Origin: Litorivicinus sp.
GTDB lineage: Bacteria; Pseudomonadota; Gammaproteobacteria; Pseudomonadales; Litorivicinaceae
Length of the DNA stretch: 64,000 nucleotides
NCBI GenBank assembly: GCA_018401755.1
Contig: JAGYKJ010000007.1
Span: 372,001-436,000 of the forward strand
Direction: 5' to 3'
Part shown: in pieces, positions 1-8,879 of the stretch
How positions within the stretch are numbered: position 1 is the first letter of the stretch
Layout: every line of letters starts with the position of its first letter
The notes under the pieces: model-generated
What the model saw: only the letters and a program-made list of their open reading frames with translations
Told to the model about the DNA's origin: nothing
Database searches by the model: none
Program-made: the position numbers and the translations under genes

Positions 1-242
1 ACTGACTCGGCAAGCCCCTTAAGACGGCGCGCATATTCGAGGGCGATTTCTGGATCGTGAATCGAGCAAGGACCGACCACCACAATTAAGCGGTGGTCTT
101 TACGATCCAATATGGCTCTGACCGTTTCTCGGGCACTGGCAATAAAATGGCGTGCAGTGTCCGGCAGTGGTAATTCTGCCTTGAGCTGCGCGGGTGTCAT
201 GACCACTTGGTAGTTTTCGATATTCAAATCTGAAAGACGCAT
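1..242 (-). CDS. 3-deoxy-7-phosphoheptulonate synthase, N-terminal part (runs off window)
   Basis: DAHP synthase condenses phosphoenolpyruvate with erythrose-4-phosphate in the first step of the shikimate pathway. The 80 visible residues start at an ATG (MRLSDLNIENYQVV) and include VVVGPCSIHDPEIALEYARR, the N-terminal signature of type I (AroF/G/H) enzymes, in which the Cys-Ser of GPCSIHD lies at the phosphoenolpyruvate site. The rest lies to the left of the window, so the feedback-specific isozyme (Tyr, Phe or Trp type) cannot be told. The gene is divergent from the tRNA-Val/Asp unit. The family call is firm; the paralogue is not. Confidence 0.93.
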   Translation of the reverse strand, partial: MRLSDLNIENYQVVMTPAQLKAELPLPDTARHFIASARETVRAILDRKDHRLIVVVGPCSIHDPEIALEYARRLKGLAES

Positions 243-327
243 TGTTTCTACACTTCGTGATGTTTGTTGCGAAGCATCATATTGTAGGGAGGTCACCTGG
301 GATGGCAATGGAAAACTGGAATATCAG

Positions 328-355
328 TTGACATCAGTCAGTGACGCGCTAACAT
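328..355 (+). promoter_or_regulatory. sigma70-type promoter of the tRNA-Val/Asp unit
   Basis: TTGACA at 328-333 and TAACAT at 350-355 are separated by 16 bases. The -10 lies 21 bases before tRNA-Val, followed by a GC-rich stretch as expected of a stable-RNA promoter. Inferred from sequence only. Confidence 0.6.
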
Positions 356-376
356 GCGCCCCCATCGCGACTGACC

Positions 377-452
377 GGGTGGATAGCTCAGTTGGAAGAG
401 CATCGCCCTTACAAGGCGAGGGTCGGGGGTTCGAGCCCCTCTCCACCCACCA
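377..452 (+). tRNA. tRNA-Val (anticodon TAC)
   Basis: A 76-base cloverleaf with encoded CCA. Acceptor GGGTGGA pairs with TCCACCC, the D arm is GCTCAGTTGGAAGAGC, the anticodon loop CTTACAA carries TAC, and the T arm contains GGTTCGAGCCC. It is the first gene of a two-tRNA transcript with tRNA-Asp 16 bases downstream. Confidence 0.96.
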
Positions 453-468
453 AAGCAGTCGTACCGCC

Positions 469-545
469 GGAGCGGTAGTTCAGTTGGTTAGAATACCGGC
501 CTGTCACGCCGGGGGTCGCGGGTTCGAGTCCCGTCCGCTCCGCCA
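469..545 (+). tRNA. tRNA-Asp (anticodon GTC), copy 1
   Basis: A 77-base tRNA with encoded CCA. Acceptor GGAGCGG pairs with CCGCTCC, and the anticodon loop CTGTCAC gives GTC. It differs from the second copy at 1646-1722 by a single base in the T loop (TTCGAGT here, TTCGAGC there). It is cotranscribed with tRNA-Val. Confidence 0.96.
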
Positions 546-556
546 TATTTGAGAAG

Positions 557-580
557 AAGCCGCGCTCTGCGTGGCTTTTT
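557..580 (+). terminator. Rho-independent terminator after tRNA-Val/Asp
   Basis: The stem AAGCCGCGC with GCGTGGCTT around the loop TCT is followed by a T-run, 12 bases after the CCA of tRNA-Asp. Confidence 0.8.
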
Positions 581-742
581 GCTATTAACGCTCTTTCCTT
601 TTGTGCACCCTCGATTGAGCTATAAACTCAAGCGCAGTTCAGGTAACCTTATTTTAACTAATTTAATAATAATGTTTCGGATCGATCGCTTCGATGGGTT
701 TTTCAAGCAAATCGGTATCGATAACCCACTGGACAAGCACCC

Positions 743-1357
743 ATGAAATCAATTTTGAAGTTGTTACCGCTGAAGCGTCTCGCTCTGGCGTGCATCGTTT
801 CGTTCGTGACCGTTGCCGTGGCTGACGAAACTACTGTGTGGGCTCGCATAAAAGATAATCCTCAAACATCTATTTTTGCTGGATATATTACTGAGCTTGG
901 TTTGAGTGATGCGCTAGACGGCGGCGACTTGATCATTCCATGGACCGTCTTTGTCCCTGAGAATTCCGCGTTCGCTAAATTACCTGAGGTAATCCAGAGT
1001 AAGATCCGGTCGGATGCGCAATTTCGGCGCAAGTTAATCACCTCCCATTTGATCTTGGGGGCATCTGTTTCGGTGGATGGCATTGGCGGTGGAAATTCGC
1101 TAACAACTGCAAGCGGTGATGTGGTCGACTTGATCCAGAAAGATCAGTTGTACGTGAAGGACGTGGTTGTCACGAAGAAGGACATCATTGGATCGAATGG
1201 TGTGATTCACTTAGTTGAATGCGTGATGTACGTGCAACCGAGCAAGTCAGATGATCGACTCGACGCACAGATTCAAGGTGAGTTTGCCAGCACTGCGTGC
1301 TGTCTGGCTGATAGCCTCTCTGATCTGCACCACGCAGCGTTGACGGAGAATTACTAG
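743..1357 (+). CDS. Exported fasciclin (FAS1) domain protein
   Basis: A 204-residue protein with an N-terminal signal peptide (Lys/Arg start, then LALACIVSFVTVAVA before DE). A single FAS1 domain covers roughly residues 30-165. The H1 box is visible as TVFVPENSAFAKLP and the H2-like end as NGVIHLVECVMYV. FAS1 domains act in adhesion or surface binding; no bacterial substrate can be named. The C-terminal 40 residues are not FAS1 and contain a Cys-Cys pair. The gene sits alone between two nearly identical tRNA-Asp genes, so it is a plausible insertion. No strong ribosome site precedes the ATG. The ligand is unknown. Confidence 0.75.
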   Translation: MKSILKLLPLKRLALACIVSFVTVAVADETTVWARIKDNPQTSIFAGYITELGLSDALDGGDLIIPWTVFVPENSAFAKLPEVIQSKIRSDAQFRRKLITSHLILGASVSVDGIGGGNSLTTASGDVVDLIQKDQLYVKDVVVTKKDIIGSNGVIHLVECVMYVQPSKSDDRLDAQIQGEFASTACCLADSLSDLHHAALTENY

Positions 1358-1410
1358 GGCCATCTGGATCAGGTTTATTGAGTCTCGATGTGCGCACTGT
1401 CATGCAGGCC

Positions 1411-1644
1411 TTAGTCTGATTGTGGGGCGCGAAGTGCTTTCTCAGTAAAGTCATCAGGCATAACAAAGACGCGTAGCTCTTCCCGGTACGGCGGGTGTTT
1501 TCGAATCAGCGCGTAGCAAACGGCTTGCTCCGGACGGCACAGGGTCTTTGGAATTAAGGGCATTTCTGGCGGTTGGGCGATTGGCCCAATCCACTGCGCC
1601 CTTGGAACGAGTCGCCATCCACCAAGTCCGAAGCAATAACCGCG
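1411..1644 (-). pseudogene. C-terminal remnant of a second DUF1853-family gene
   Basis: On the minus strand an open frame without a start runs about 77 codons to a TAA at 1411-1413. Its end, FVMPDDFTEKALRAP, and the segment GGWRLVPRAQWIGPIAQPP parallel the C-terminus of the intact DUF1853 protein at 11130-12062 (WILPDDFVERAW and TFGWLPVGHDALIGQ). Similarity begins immediately beside the 5' end of the second tRNA-Asp. The N-terminal three quarters are therefore gone, with the break at the tRNA boundary. The two copies are clearly diverged, so this is not a recent duplication. The function of the family is unknown. Confidence 0.65.
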
Positions 1645-1645
1645 C

Positions 1646-1722
1646 GGAGCGGTAGTTCAGTTGGTTAGAATACCGGCCTGTCACGCCGGGGGTCGCGGGT
1701 TCGAGCCCCGTCCGCTCCGCCA
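1646..1722 (+). tRNA. tRNA-Asp (anticodon GTC), copy 2
   Basis: The same 77-base sequence as copy 1 apart from one T-loop base, with acceptor, anticodon loop CTGTCAC and CCA intact. Its 5' end abuts a truncated DUF1853 stub and an IS481 remnant begins 14 bases after its CCA. This makes it a likely breakpoint of past rearrangement. No own promoter or terminator is evident. Confidence 0.93.
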
Positions 1723-1735
1723 TTATTCGGCGGTC

Positions 1736-2259
1736 TGTTCCGAGCACATAGGTAACAGATCATTCCGGGAACATGGGTAACACTTTTGGAGCAAATGGGT
1801 TCACACTCATAGGCTCCACCCTATTCTCAGTCCTGTCAAAAAATCCTATGTCATAATCCATAAATGGGAGGCAGGCGGAAACACTCCCACCAGTTTGTCG
1901 CGTATCTTCGGAGCACCCCAGTCTGTGTAGTTTTTCTTCAGGCGAAGAACTTCTCTCTCTACCTGGAAGGGGATCTTGTTGGGATGCCGGTAAGGGCTTC
2001 TGGACTTATCTTCAAGCCCGGACAGACCTTCATCCTTGTACCGATTGTATAATTTGTAACCAGTTTTACGGGAAATACCAAACTCTCTGCAAAGAGGAGC
2101 CATTTTCTCGCCATCAAGAAGGCGAGCAACAAATCGAAGTCGTTCATCCATATGATTACACTCTTTCCACGGCATTTGAGAGCCTCCTCAAATACCTTCA
2201 TTATCGAAAATGTGTAACCCATGTGCCCGGAATAAAGTGTCACCTATGCGTCGAGAAGC
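1736..2259. mobile_element. Internally deleted IS481-family insertion sequence
   Basis: Two 37-base imperfect inverted repeats, 1747-1783 and 2212-2248, match at about 30 of 37 positions. They contain the GGGTAACAC / GTGTAACCC and CCGGGAACAT / ATGTGCCCGG blocks, with weaker matching outward to about 1736 and 2259. They enclose the start of an IS481 transposase on the minus strand. The element is about 0.5 kb, whereas intact members exceed 1 kb, so the catalytic core is missing. Confidence 0.7.
1846..2175 (-). pseudogene. IS481-family transposase, N-terminal fragment
   Basis: The fragment starts MPWKECNHMDERLRFVARLL. It keeps the helix-turn-helix (LCREFGISRKTGYKLYNRYK), the linker GLEDKSRSPYRHPN, and the segment WGAPKIRDKL. 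After about residue 93 the frame diverges into unrelated sequence and stops. The DDE integrase core is absent, so it cannot transpose by itself. Confidence 0.85.
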
Positions 2260-2339
2260 TCGATACACTCATAAACGGGGGATGGCCGATATTCATTGGA
2301 GCACGATTGATCACTCCCATCCATCCACGATCGGACGAG

Positions 2340-3479
2340 GACACGTGTTCTGTAGTTCACGAAAATTCCACAAACCCATAGGCACGGCGAGAGTCATTTT
2401 CATTTTAGTGTGGAATCCTTCGGTAATCCCATTGGATTTTGTAAATCGCCACATGCAGAACATTGGGTTCAAGCCAGCTTCTCAGTGTTTTAGCCAGTGC
2501 AGCCGCTGGGGGCTCTGTTCGAACCGTTGAATCAGCCGCCAAGAGTTGTGGGGCGTACTGACGGACTTTGTTCGGCCTAAGCGTTTTGAGCAGCAATAAT
2601 CGTATGAGTTGATGTTGTACGGTAGAGCGCCTCCAGCACGGGATACTGCGCCAGATAGGCCTGCAGTCGATGCTGCTGCGCGTCGCTCAAGTTCCAGTGA
2701 TGTCGGCGCGTGAGGCTCAACAGACCACGATTCTTGCGCCCTTCAGGGTCCTGTTGTTGCCAGAGCTTCAAGAAATGATGATTCACCAACCGCACCACGT
2801 GGAAGCGGTCTGCGACAATCAGTGCGTTCGGAAAGTAGCGCTTCACAATCCGTCGACCAGATCACTCAGTCCATCACCACCACCTTGACCCTGTTCGCGC
2901 GCCCCGGAAACTCCAGCGGAATACCCCAATTGCGCTTTGGTAGTCCAACGACATCGAAGACTTTATGGTTCTTCAGATCCACCAGGGTCGTGGCATACCC
3001 TGCTTTTTACTGAAGAGTAATCAGTCCCAGCACCTGGGGGCATGGGCGATTGGACATCTCCAGCAGAAGTCGTTGCACTTATGGTGTTGATACCAGCGTT
3101 CCACCATCGCCGCGCTGACTTCGTGTGTGCGGGACAACGCGCTGTGTCCGCCACGTAAGCGTGTCGCCACTCGCGCCTTTCATCCGATAGCCTTCTGTCG
3201 CGCGATAGCGAGGACGGATACACGTAAAAGAGTATCGAAAATATCGTTGACACTGAGGGCGAGAGTGGTGTAGCCGGCTGCTGGTGCATCACCCGGTTGC
3301 CTTGACGATGTCTTCACCCTGCGTTACGATGGCGGCGTAATCACGCGCCAGGCGCGTGCTGACCCAGTGCACACGAAGGCGGCGGCGCACTTCCGGTGAG
3401 CCCAAGCGTGGATCACATGACGATCCACCCGTTCAATCTCAAGTCCGGGTATGCCTACAATGGTACTTGCGTGGGACAT
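2340..3479 (-). pseudogene. ISL3-family transposase, broken by several frameshifts and stops
   Basis: On the minus strand successive frames read as an ISL3 transposase. The start MSHASTIVGIPGLEIERVDR lies at 3479, followed by a cysteine-poor damaged N-terminal region. Then come KAGYATTLVDLKNHKVFDVV near 3000-2950, the DDE-core segment FPNALIVADRFHVVRLVN at 2846-2780, and LTRRHHWNLSDAQQHRLQ. The C-terminal part KTLRPNKVRQYAPQLLA and KTLRSWLEP is near 2590-2470, with a frame-shifted tail to about 2340. At least four disruptions separate these blocks. A GAAGAGCC at 3553-3560 may mark the outer end of the element; the partner end was not found. Confidence 0.82.
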
Positions 3480-3560
3480 CGGTCATTCTCCATTAGCTGT
3501 TTGTTCGCAAAACTCCGGTCCCAATGAATGATCAGGTGTCCCCGATAATGATGAAGAGCC

Positions 3561-3796
3561 GCTTTTAATTTGCTCCTCAAGTCCGAGTCGGTATGTCCAG
3601 CCCATCCGGTGGGTTCATTGCCAAGCATCAAGCGGCTTCATGGCAGCGATATACCGGTTGAAATCACTGAAGACTGGGATTATTACAAGCCTTCAGGCCG
3701 CGGCCTGACTTAAACTTATAATTATCCCAAAAACCCGGGCGATTCAAGGTTTCGTGCATGGAATGACCTGAATACAACTCTCCACCCTTAGCCGTG
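3561..3796 (+). other. Decayed, unassigned reading frame upstream of the hydrolase relics
   Basis: No intact gene. One plus-strand frame from about 3614 reads GSDIPVEITEDWDYYKPSG, then a stop, then YPKNPGDSRFRAWNDL. This looks like coding sequence with a point lesion, but I do not recognise the family. It may be the lost N-terminus of the first hydrolase or a separate gene cut by the ISL3 element. Confidence 0.3.
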
Positions 3797-5187
3797 ACAG
3801 CGTAGTTGGTCTCTCGAAAGATCTTTTTGCAGACTGGAAACTGTTGAGCTGGGCGGCCGGGGAGCTATGTTCGGACCAGATCTCTGGGTTCTGGAGAATG
3901 GGATTTTGGCGTCGGCGTCTTTCAGCCCAAAGACCCGGCAAATCTGGCTGTCGGTCCGGATGGCCGAAAAATCGGCATTTTTATGCTCCATGGTGGTTCT
4001 GGCGACTACAAGCTGATGGTTCCGGTTGCAGGGCCTATACCGCACTCGGGCATAAAGTGGTCGCGATGAGCCTCCCAGGCCGTCTGTATCTTGACGATCA
4101 TAGCCGGGACTGGCCCGGCGACTATCCAGCCAGATGGCACGGTTCGGACACCGATCTGGAAAGCCGGTGAGGCAATCACACCCGATGATATGACGTTGTC
4201 ATTGACGAATCCAAAGCTCCTCGATACGGGCGACGCACCGTCGCCCGCCGCCAAACCTGGATCGCTATTCTATCTGCGCATGGCTGGATGGCCCGCAGCC
4301 TATGAGGTTGGGGCGGCCGAAGCGATGCGACGTCATCTGTCCGAACAGGAGTTTTCAATTTATGGGACGGGGCATTCCACCGGGGGTCCCCACATATTCA
4401 TGATGTCGCAACGGTACCCAACATGGTGGGCGTTCTGGCGGTCGAACATTCGCCTTTCGGTGTGATCCAGGCGCGCCAGCACGCATGGTCTGTGGTCGTT
4501 AGGGAAAATCAGCGGCTATGACCGTGTCGGCACCCAAACCAGCGCCGCGAAGGCTCGATCCGTTCAACGAGCTGCCGTATCCGTTCATGGCGCTGATCTT
4601 GCGCGCTACATGGGTCCCGGAAGCGCTTGGGCAAGAAGGCCCCGCAGTACCTGATGCGCCCGCCCTCGCTGATGGAAGAGAGAAATTCTGCATAAGTGGG
4701 AATCAGCCAGGGGAGCGGCCGCAGTCTCGGGCGCCGAATACACCATAACGCATAATATTGAATCATCCTTGTGCGTGCTGGCGCGCGAGCCGCAGCCGAA
4801 CATCTGGGCATGTCTGAAACCGACACCAAAGCCCTGGAAGAGAGATTTGCAGGCTATCCACACCCTGTCACCGGCCCGAACGCGTCCATGCCACCGATCC
4901 TGATCACGATCACCAAAAATAGCCGTGATCACAACATTGAGGTTTATCGCGAAGTAGTCATCCCCTCGTTCGAAGAACTGGCGCCGTCGACCAAGGTAAG
5001 GCTGATCCAGCTTGATGCAGGTGTTCACAGCTACTGGCGGCCCGAAGCCGATCTACCAAAGGGGGTGGCACCTGTCGCCGCCGAAACTCAATCACGACGC
5101 CATCATGAACGGATATTTCCTATGAGCATCGATGTTAAGAATGGCTGGGCGCCACCAGAAATTTTGCATTGCCGCGCGAAGATGTAA
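3797..5187 (+). pseudogene. Alpha/beta-hydrolase gene relic, copy 1
   Basis: In changing frames the region encodes, in order: GPDGRKIGIFMLHGGSGDYK (the oxyanion-type HGG region), HKVVAMSLPGRLYLDD, DHSRDWPGD, TVRTPIWKAGEAITPD and KPGSLFYLRMAGWPAAYEVG. These are followed by the nucleophile elbow GTGHSTGGPHIFM, the cap-like segment around RPPSLMEE, LITITKNSRDHNIEVYREV and YWRPEADLPKGVAPVA. Frameshifts occur near 4020, 4190, 4420 and 4720, and in-frame stops are present. The predicted ancestral length is about 430 residues. The Ser of GHSTGG would be the nucleophile. It lies directly before a homologous second relic and a Tct transporter, which suggests a former uptake-and-hydrolysis locus for a carboxylate or ester. 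Substrate unknown. Confidence 0.7.
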
Positions 5188-5199
5188 TAAACGGCTCCA

Positions 5200-6551
5200 A
5201 ACAAGTTCTGGACGCCAGACCAGATCAGGCAGACCGTCACTGAAGGTGTTTTCCGGATCGAAGAGCTTGGAATGCTCCTGAAAGGATATCACGGTGTCGA
5301 GGTCACAGGGAACCGTCAGGTCGACCGATTGTCTCAAGGGGCCCGACGGAAAGTTTGTGGGTATGCTCCTACTGCACGGCGGAGCGGGCGATTTCAAGTC
5401 AATGCGAGCACTGGCACAGGTTTTTGCTTCCCGATTCGGCGTCAAGGTTGTCACAATGAGTTTTCCGAACGGCACTATCTGCGGGACGAAAGCCGCGACT
5501 GGCCGGCGACACCACCATTTCCACGACGGGGCGGTCGTACGCCGATATGGGTCGAGCGAGATCATCTCGCCGGACGAATGAACTGGTCAGATCGACGAGG
5601 GCAAAGCGCCACAAATACGGCCGTCGTCTACATGCCCGGAGCCGAACCTGGGACCAGCTTCCATGCTCGCATGTCTGGCCACGGCCCGCCGCATTTGAAA
5701 ACCGGCGCTGACCGCGCCGTGCACGTCATTTTTGCCTGCTGATTGGTCAGTTTTCGATGCGTGGCCACTCCACTGGCGGCCTTTGTCTCGATGCTGTCAC
5801 AACGTGTTGACAATATTCGCGGCGTGTTTGCTCTGGAGAATTCTTCATTTGGTTATATTAATGAGCAGAAGCACATATGGGGCGGTAACAGTGGCAAGAT
5901 CGAGGGCTACGAGACAAACCCGACCCAAGGGCGACCCGTGGAAGGATCCGTTCACCGATCTTTATATCCGGACCTGGCGTGACCTGGCACGCTACAAAGA
6001 GCCAGAGGCACGCGGGGCAGGAAAGGCCCGCGGCGGCTGGTGCGGCTACCGTCGCTCATGGAGGAACTTTTTCGATAAATGGGGGAGACGGCCCGCCGCC
6101 GCCCCGGTTCAAGGCGGAATATATCGTTACTCATGACATCGAGTCGCTCGCTGGAGGCCGCCGCGTCCACCGTGGCTAAGCGTTTGGGCATGACGACCGC
6201 TGAAGCCGACCGTCTCAAGGACCGTTACCTGAGCTTCACGCGTGAGCTTTCAGGGGACGGGGTCAAGGCAGATCCCGCCTTTCTACTTCATCATTACCAA
6301 AGACAGCCGAGATCACAGCCCGGAAGTCTACGACGAAGTTATCCTGCCGATGTTCGCGCAGATGAACCCGGCGCCGCGCACAGCACTCACTCGGCTTGGT
6401 GCGGGTGGTGCATACCTATACCACCCCTGAGGAAGGCCTGCCTGAGGGGGTCACTCCGGTCGCAGTCGCGTTGTTCGTAGACGCCGTGAAAAACGGCTTC
6501 TTTCACGTGGAAAATAGTCTCAACACGAACGAGATTGACGTAAATCGATGA
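5200..6551 (+). pseudogene. Alpha/beta-hydrolase gene relic, copy 2
   Basis: Homologous along its whole length to the relic just upstream. Parallel motifs are PDGKFVGMLLLHGGAGDFKS, KVVTMSFP, LRDESRDWP, RTPIWVERDHL, a damaged HSTGGP region near 5770-5790, and NIRGVFALENSSFGYI. The C-terminal half carries AEYIVTHDIES, FIITKDSRDHSPEVYDEV, YLYHPEEGLPEGVTPVAV and a C-terminal GFFHVEN ending in TGA at 6549-6551. At least five frame changes are needed to read it. Equivalent parts of the two copies look only about half identical, so the duplication is old and both copies decayed in place. Confidence 0.68.
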
Positions 6552-6659
6552 ATCGATCTCCAGTGATGTACTATATAAATATTGGATAATGCTTAATCAC
6601 TACTGTGAATAGCTCATACCCCAAAGGGCTTATACATCTGGAAGAGCAGAGCGAACGAC

Positions 6660-8203
6660 ATGTTAGAAGCTGCGATTGATGGGCTGATCGGGATTCTGAG
6701 CTGGAAAGCATTTCTGCTGATGATAGTTGGCATCATTATAAGCAGCACGCTGGTGGCGATGCCCGGTGTAGGCAGTAAGACGGCCGTTGCCATGCTGCTG
6801 CCGTTTGCGTTTGTTCTGGAGCAGTATGAGGCCGTTGGCAATTGATCGTCAGCGTCTGGGCGGTCAGCGAAGCACGCCAATTCGATCACATCAATCCTTT
6901 TTCCCGTACCCGGTGGCGGCGGTTCGCCACGGCCACCATCATGAGACGGCTATCCCATGGCCCAGAGCGGCGGCGGCCCGGGCTCTGGCTGCTGCCTTCA
7001 CGGCTTCGGCGATTGGTGGTGTCATCTGACGCCTTCGTGCTCTTACTGTCTACTACCTGTTGGCAGACCTCTGGTTTTGCTGCTAGGGCCACCAGAATTT
7101 TTCATGCTCGTCATGTTGGGTGTGGCAATGGTAGGCGCCCTAAGCGGCAAAAGTTACGTCAAAGGTATCTCTGCAGGGCTTCTCGGTTTTGCGATATCCA
7201 TGATCGGTATTGAGACGCAAACAGCGGTACCGCGCTTCACCTTCGAGTTGATCTACCTGTTCGACGGTATCGGACTGGTCCCCCTGAGCATTGGCCTGTT
7301 CGCCATACCGGAACTGATTTTTCTGGCATCACAGAAGACGACGGTTTCAAAGGTGCCGCTGCTTGATCTCAAGGAAGGGAGGATGCAGGGCATCCGTGGT
7401 TGCTGGGATCACAAGTGGCTCCTCATCGTTACCGCAGCAGCTTTGTCGGTGTGTGGGTCGGCGTGTTATCCCCGGCTTGGGCTCTGCCGTGGCTGACTGG
7501 TTCGCATATGGCTACGCTCTGCAAACCTGCAAAGGGCGCGCTGAGACCTTCGGAAAGGGCGATGTCCGCGGTGTTATTGCAGTGGATGCAGCTACTAACG
7601 CTAAAGAAGGGGGTTCCCTGATTCCGACCCTGGCCTTCGGCATACCCGGCAGTAGCACCCTCGCACTAATTTTCGGTGGTCTGGTCATCGTGGGGATTAC
7701 ACCTGGGCGGGAGATTCTGACAACGCGTCTGGACATCACCTTTTCGATCATCTGGTTGCTCATCATCGGCTCCATACTGACGACAATCTTGTGTCTGATG
7801 TTTACGCGCCAATTGGCCATGGCAACCATGCTACGACCGTCAATTCTGGTGCCATTATTCTGGTCGCTGGCCTTTACGTCGGCAGCTTTGCCAATTCCAA
7901 CCGCCTGGATGACGCGTCTTCGTGATGGTGGCCTTCTGGGATCATCGGCTATTTCATGCGGGCGGGTGGTGGCCGCGACCCCCCTTGTTGCTCGGGGCGG
8001 TGCTTGGGCCTCTGGCCGAGACTTCCTCTGGACGTCCTACCAGATCGCAGGGGTATGGTTTCTCATGCAACCCGGGAGTTATCACACTCGCCGTGCTGGT
8101 ACTTGCGATCATGGCCTATCCTATCTATCAGCAGAGAAAAATGAATCAGCTAAAGAAGGAAATCCTGGCCGCGCTTGAAGTGATGAGTAAGGAGGATAAC
8201 TAA
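6660..8203 (+). pseudogene. tctA: Tripartite tricarboxylate transporter large permease TctA, frameshifted
   Basis: TctA is the large membrane permease (about 12 helices, near 500 residues) of TTT carboxylate importers. A good ribosome site (GGAAGAG) precedes the ATG of MLEAAIDGLIGILSWKAFLL. Family motifs follow in broken frames: VAMPGVGSKTAVAMLLPF, then a damaged stretch with VPGGGGS near 6900-6960, LLGPPEFFMLVMLGVAMVGA, VPRFTFELIYLFDGIGLVPL and LIPTLAFGIPGSSTLALIFG. Near 8060-8200 comes GVITLAVLVLAIMAYPIY. A stop at 6843-6845 and frame changes near 7420 and 7900 inactivate it. It overlaps nothing and ends 2 bases before tctB. Confidence 0.83.
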
Positions 8204-8205
8204 TC

Positions 8206-8709
8206 ATGATATTAAAAACTATCAACCACTTTGCTCTGACAGCCGCGCTATTTGCGCTATTCACTTACATGGTCGTTCAGAGCACGGGCTTTGAAGTCCA
8301 GGCTCGACTGTTCCCTCTGATTATCGGTCTTGGTGGGGCATTTCTGACCGGTATCCAGCTGATTCGTGACCTGCGTAAAGCGTTTTTCAAGGCAGGTGAC
8401 GAACCAGAACTGGCTACCGATGATCCGGCTGGCAATTCCGATTTTTCAATCACTGAGTCCGAGCTTACCCGGGAAGGCCGTTGGCGAGCGGTCGAACAAT
8501 TCGTCTGGATAGGTGGGCTTTTGGTAGGGGCCTGGCTTTTGGGGTACTACGTAGCGTTACCGCTGGCGGTGGCACTCTACACCCTGAGAAGAGAGCCTCT
8601 CAAAATCGTGATCCCCTCATTGGCGGGCGTTGCTTTGGTAATTTGGGGCGTATTCGATCAGTTCATAAGCCTGCCGTTTTCCCCAAAGGTATCATATTCA
8701 ATGCACTGA
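8206..8709 (+). CDS. tctB: TctB-family small permease subunit, nearly intact
   Basis: TctB supplies the four-helix small membrane subunit of a TTT carboxylate importer. The 167 residues show helices near 8-25 (FALTAALFALFTYMVV), 36-50, 108-135 (WIGGLLVGAWLLGYYVALPL) and 142-157. A ribosome site GGAGG lies inside the tctA tail. Near the C-terminus the frame departs from an alternative reading (FPKGIIFNAL), so a one-base change has probably altered the last eight residues. With tctA and tctC broken, no working transporter can be made from this locus. This gene looks like the last one to decay. Confidence 0.75.
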   Translation: MILKTINHFALTAALFALFTYMVVQSTGFEVQARLFPLIIGLGGAFLTGIQLIRDLRKAFFKAGDEPELATDDPAGNSDFSITESELTREGRWRAVEQFVWIGGLLVGAWLLGYYVALPLAVALYTLRREPLKIVIPSLAGVALVIWGVFDQFISLPFSPKVSYSMH

Positions 8710-8879
8710 AGCGACATACGAGGCACCCTGGTTTCGAAGATTATTGAACAGTCACAGACTGTTCAATAACAAAACAGTGAGGAATGCACCCAGGCAATAT
8801 AGATGCTGTCCGATACTCGGACGACGACCTACTAAAGGAACTGAAACTCGTAATAAAAAAATGCTAATGAGAGGCAACA

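Noticed and set aside
328-552. Open frame across the tRNA-Val/Asp genes
   Set aside because: Lies wholly over the promoter and two good tRNAs; tRNA sequences often give spurious open frames.
1454-1747. Minus-strand frame with a protein-like AERTGLEPATPGVTGRYSNQ start
   Set aside because: This is the well-known false peptide read from the antisense of tRNA-Asp. Only the neighbouring frame matching DUF1853 was kept.
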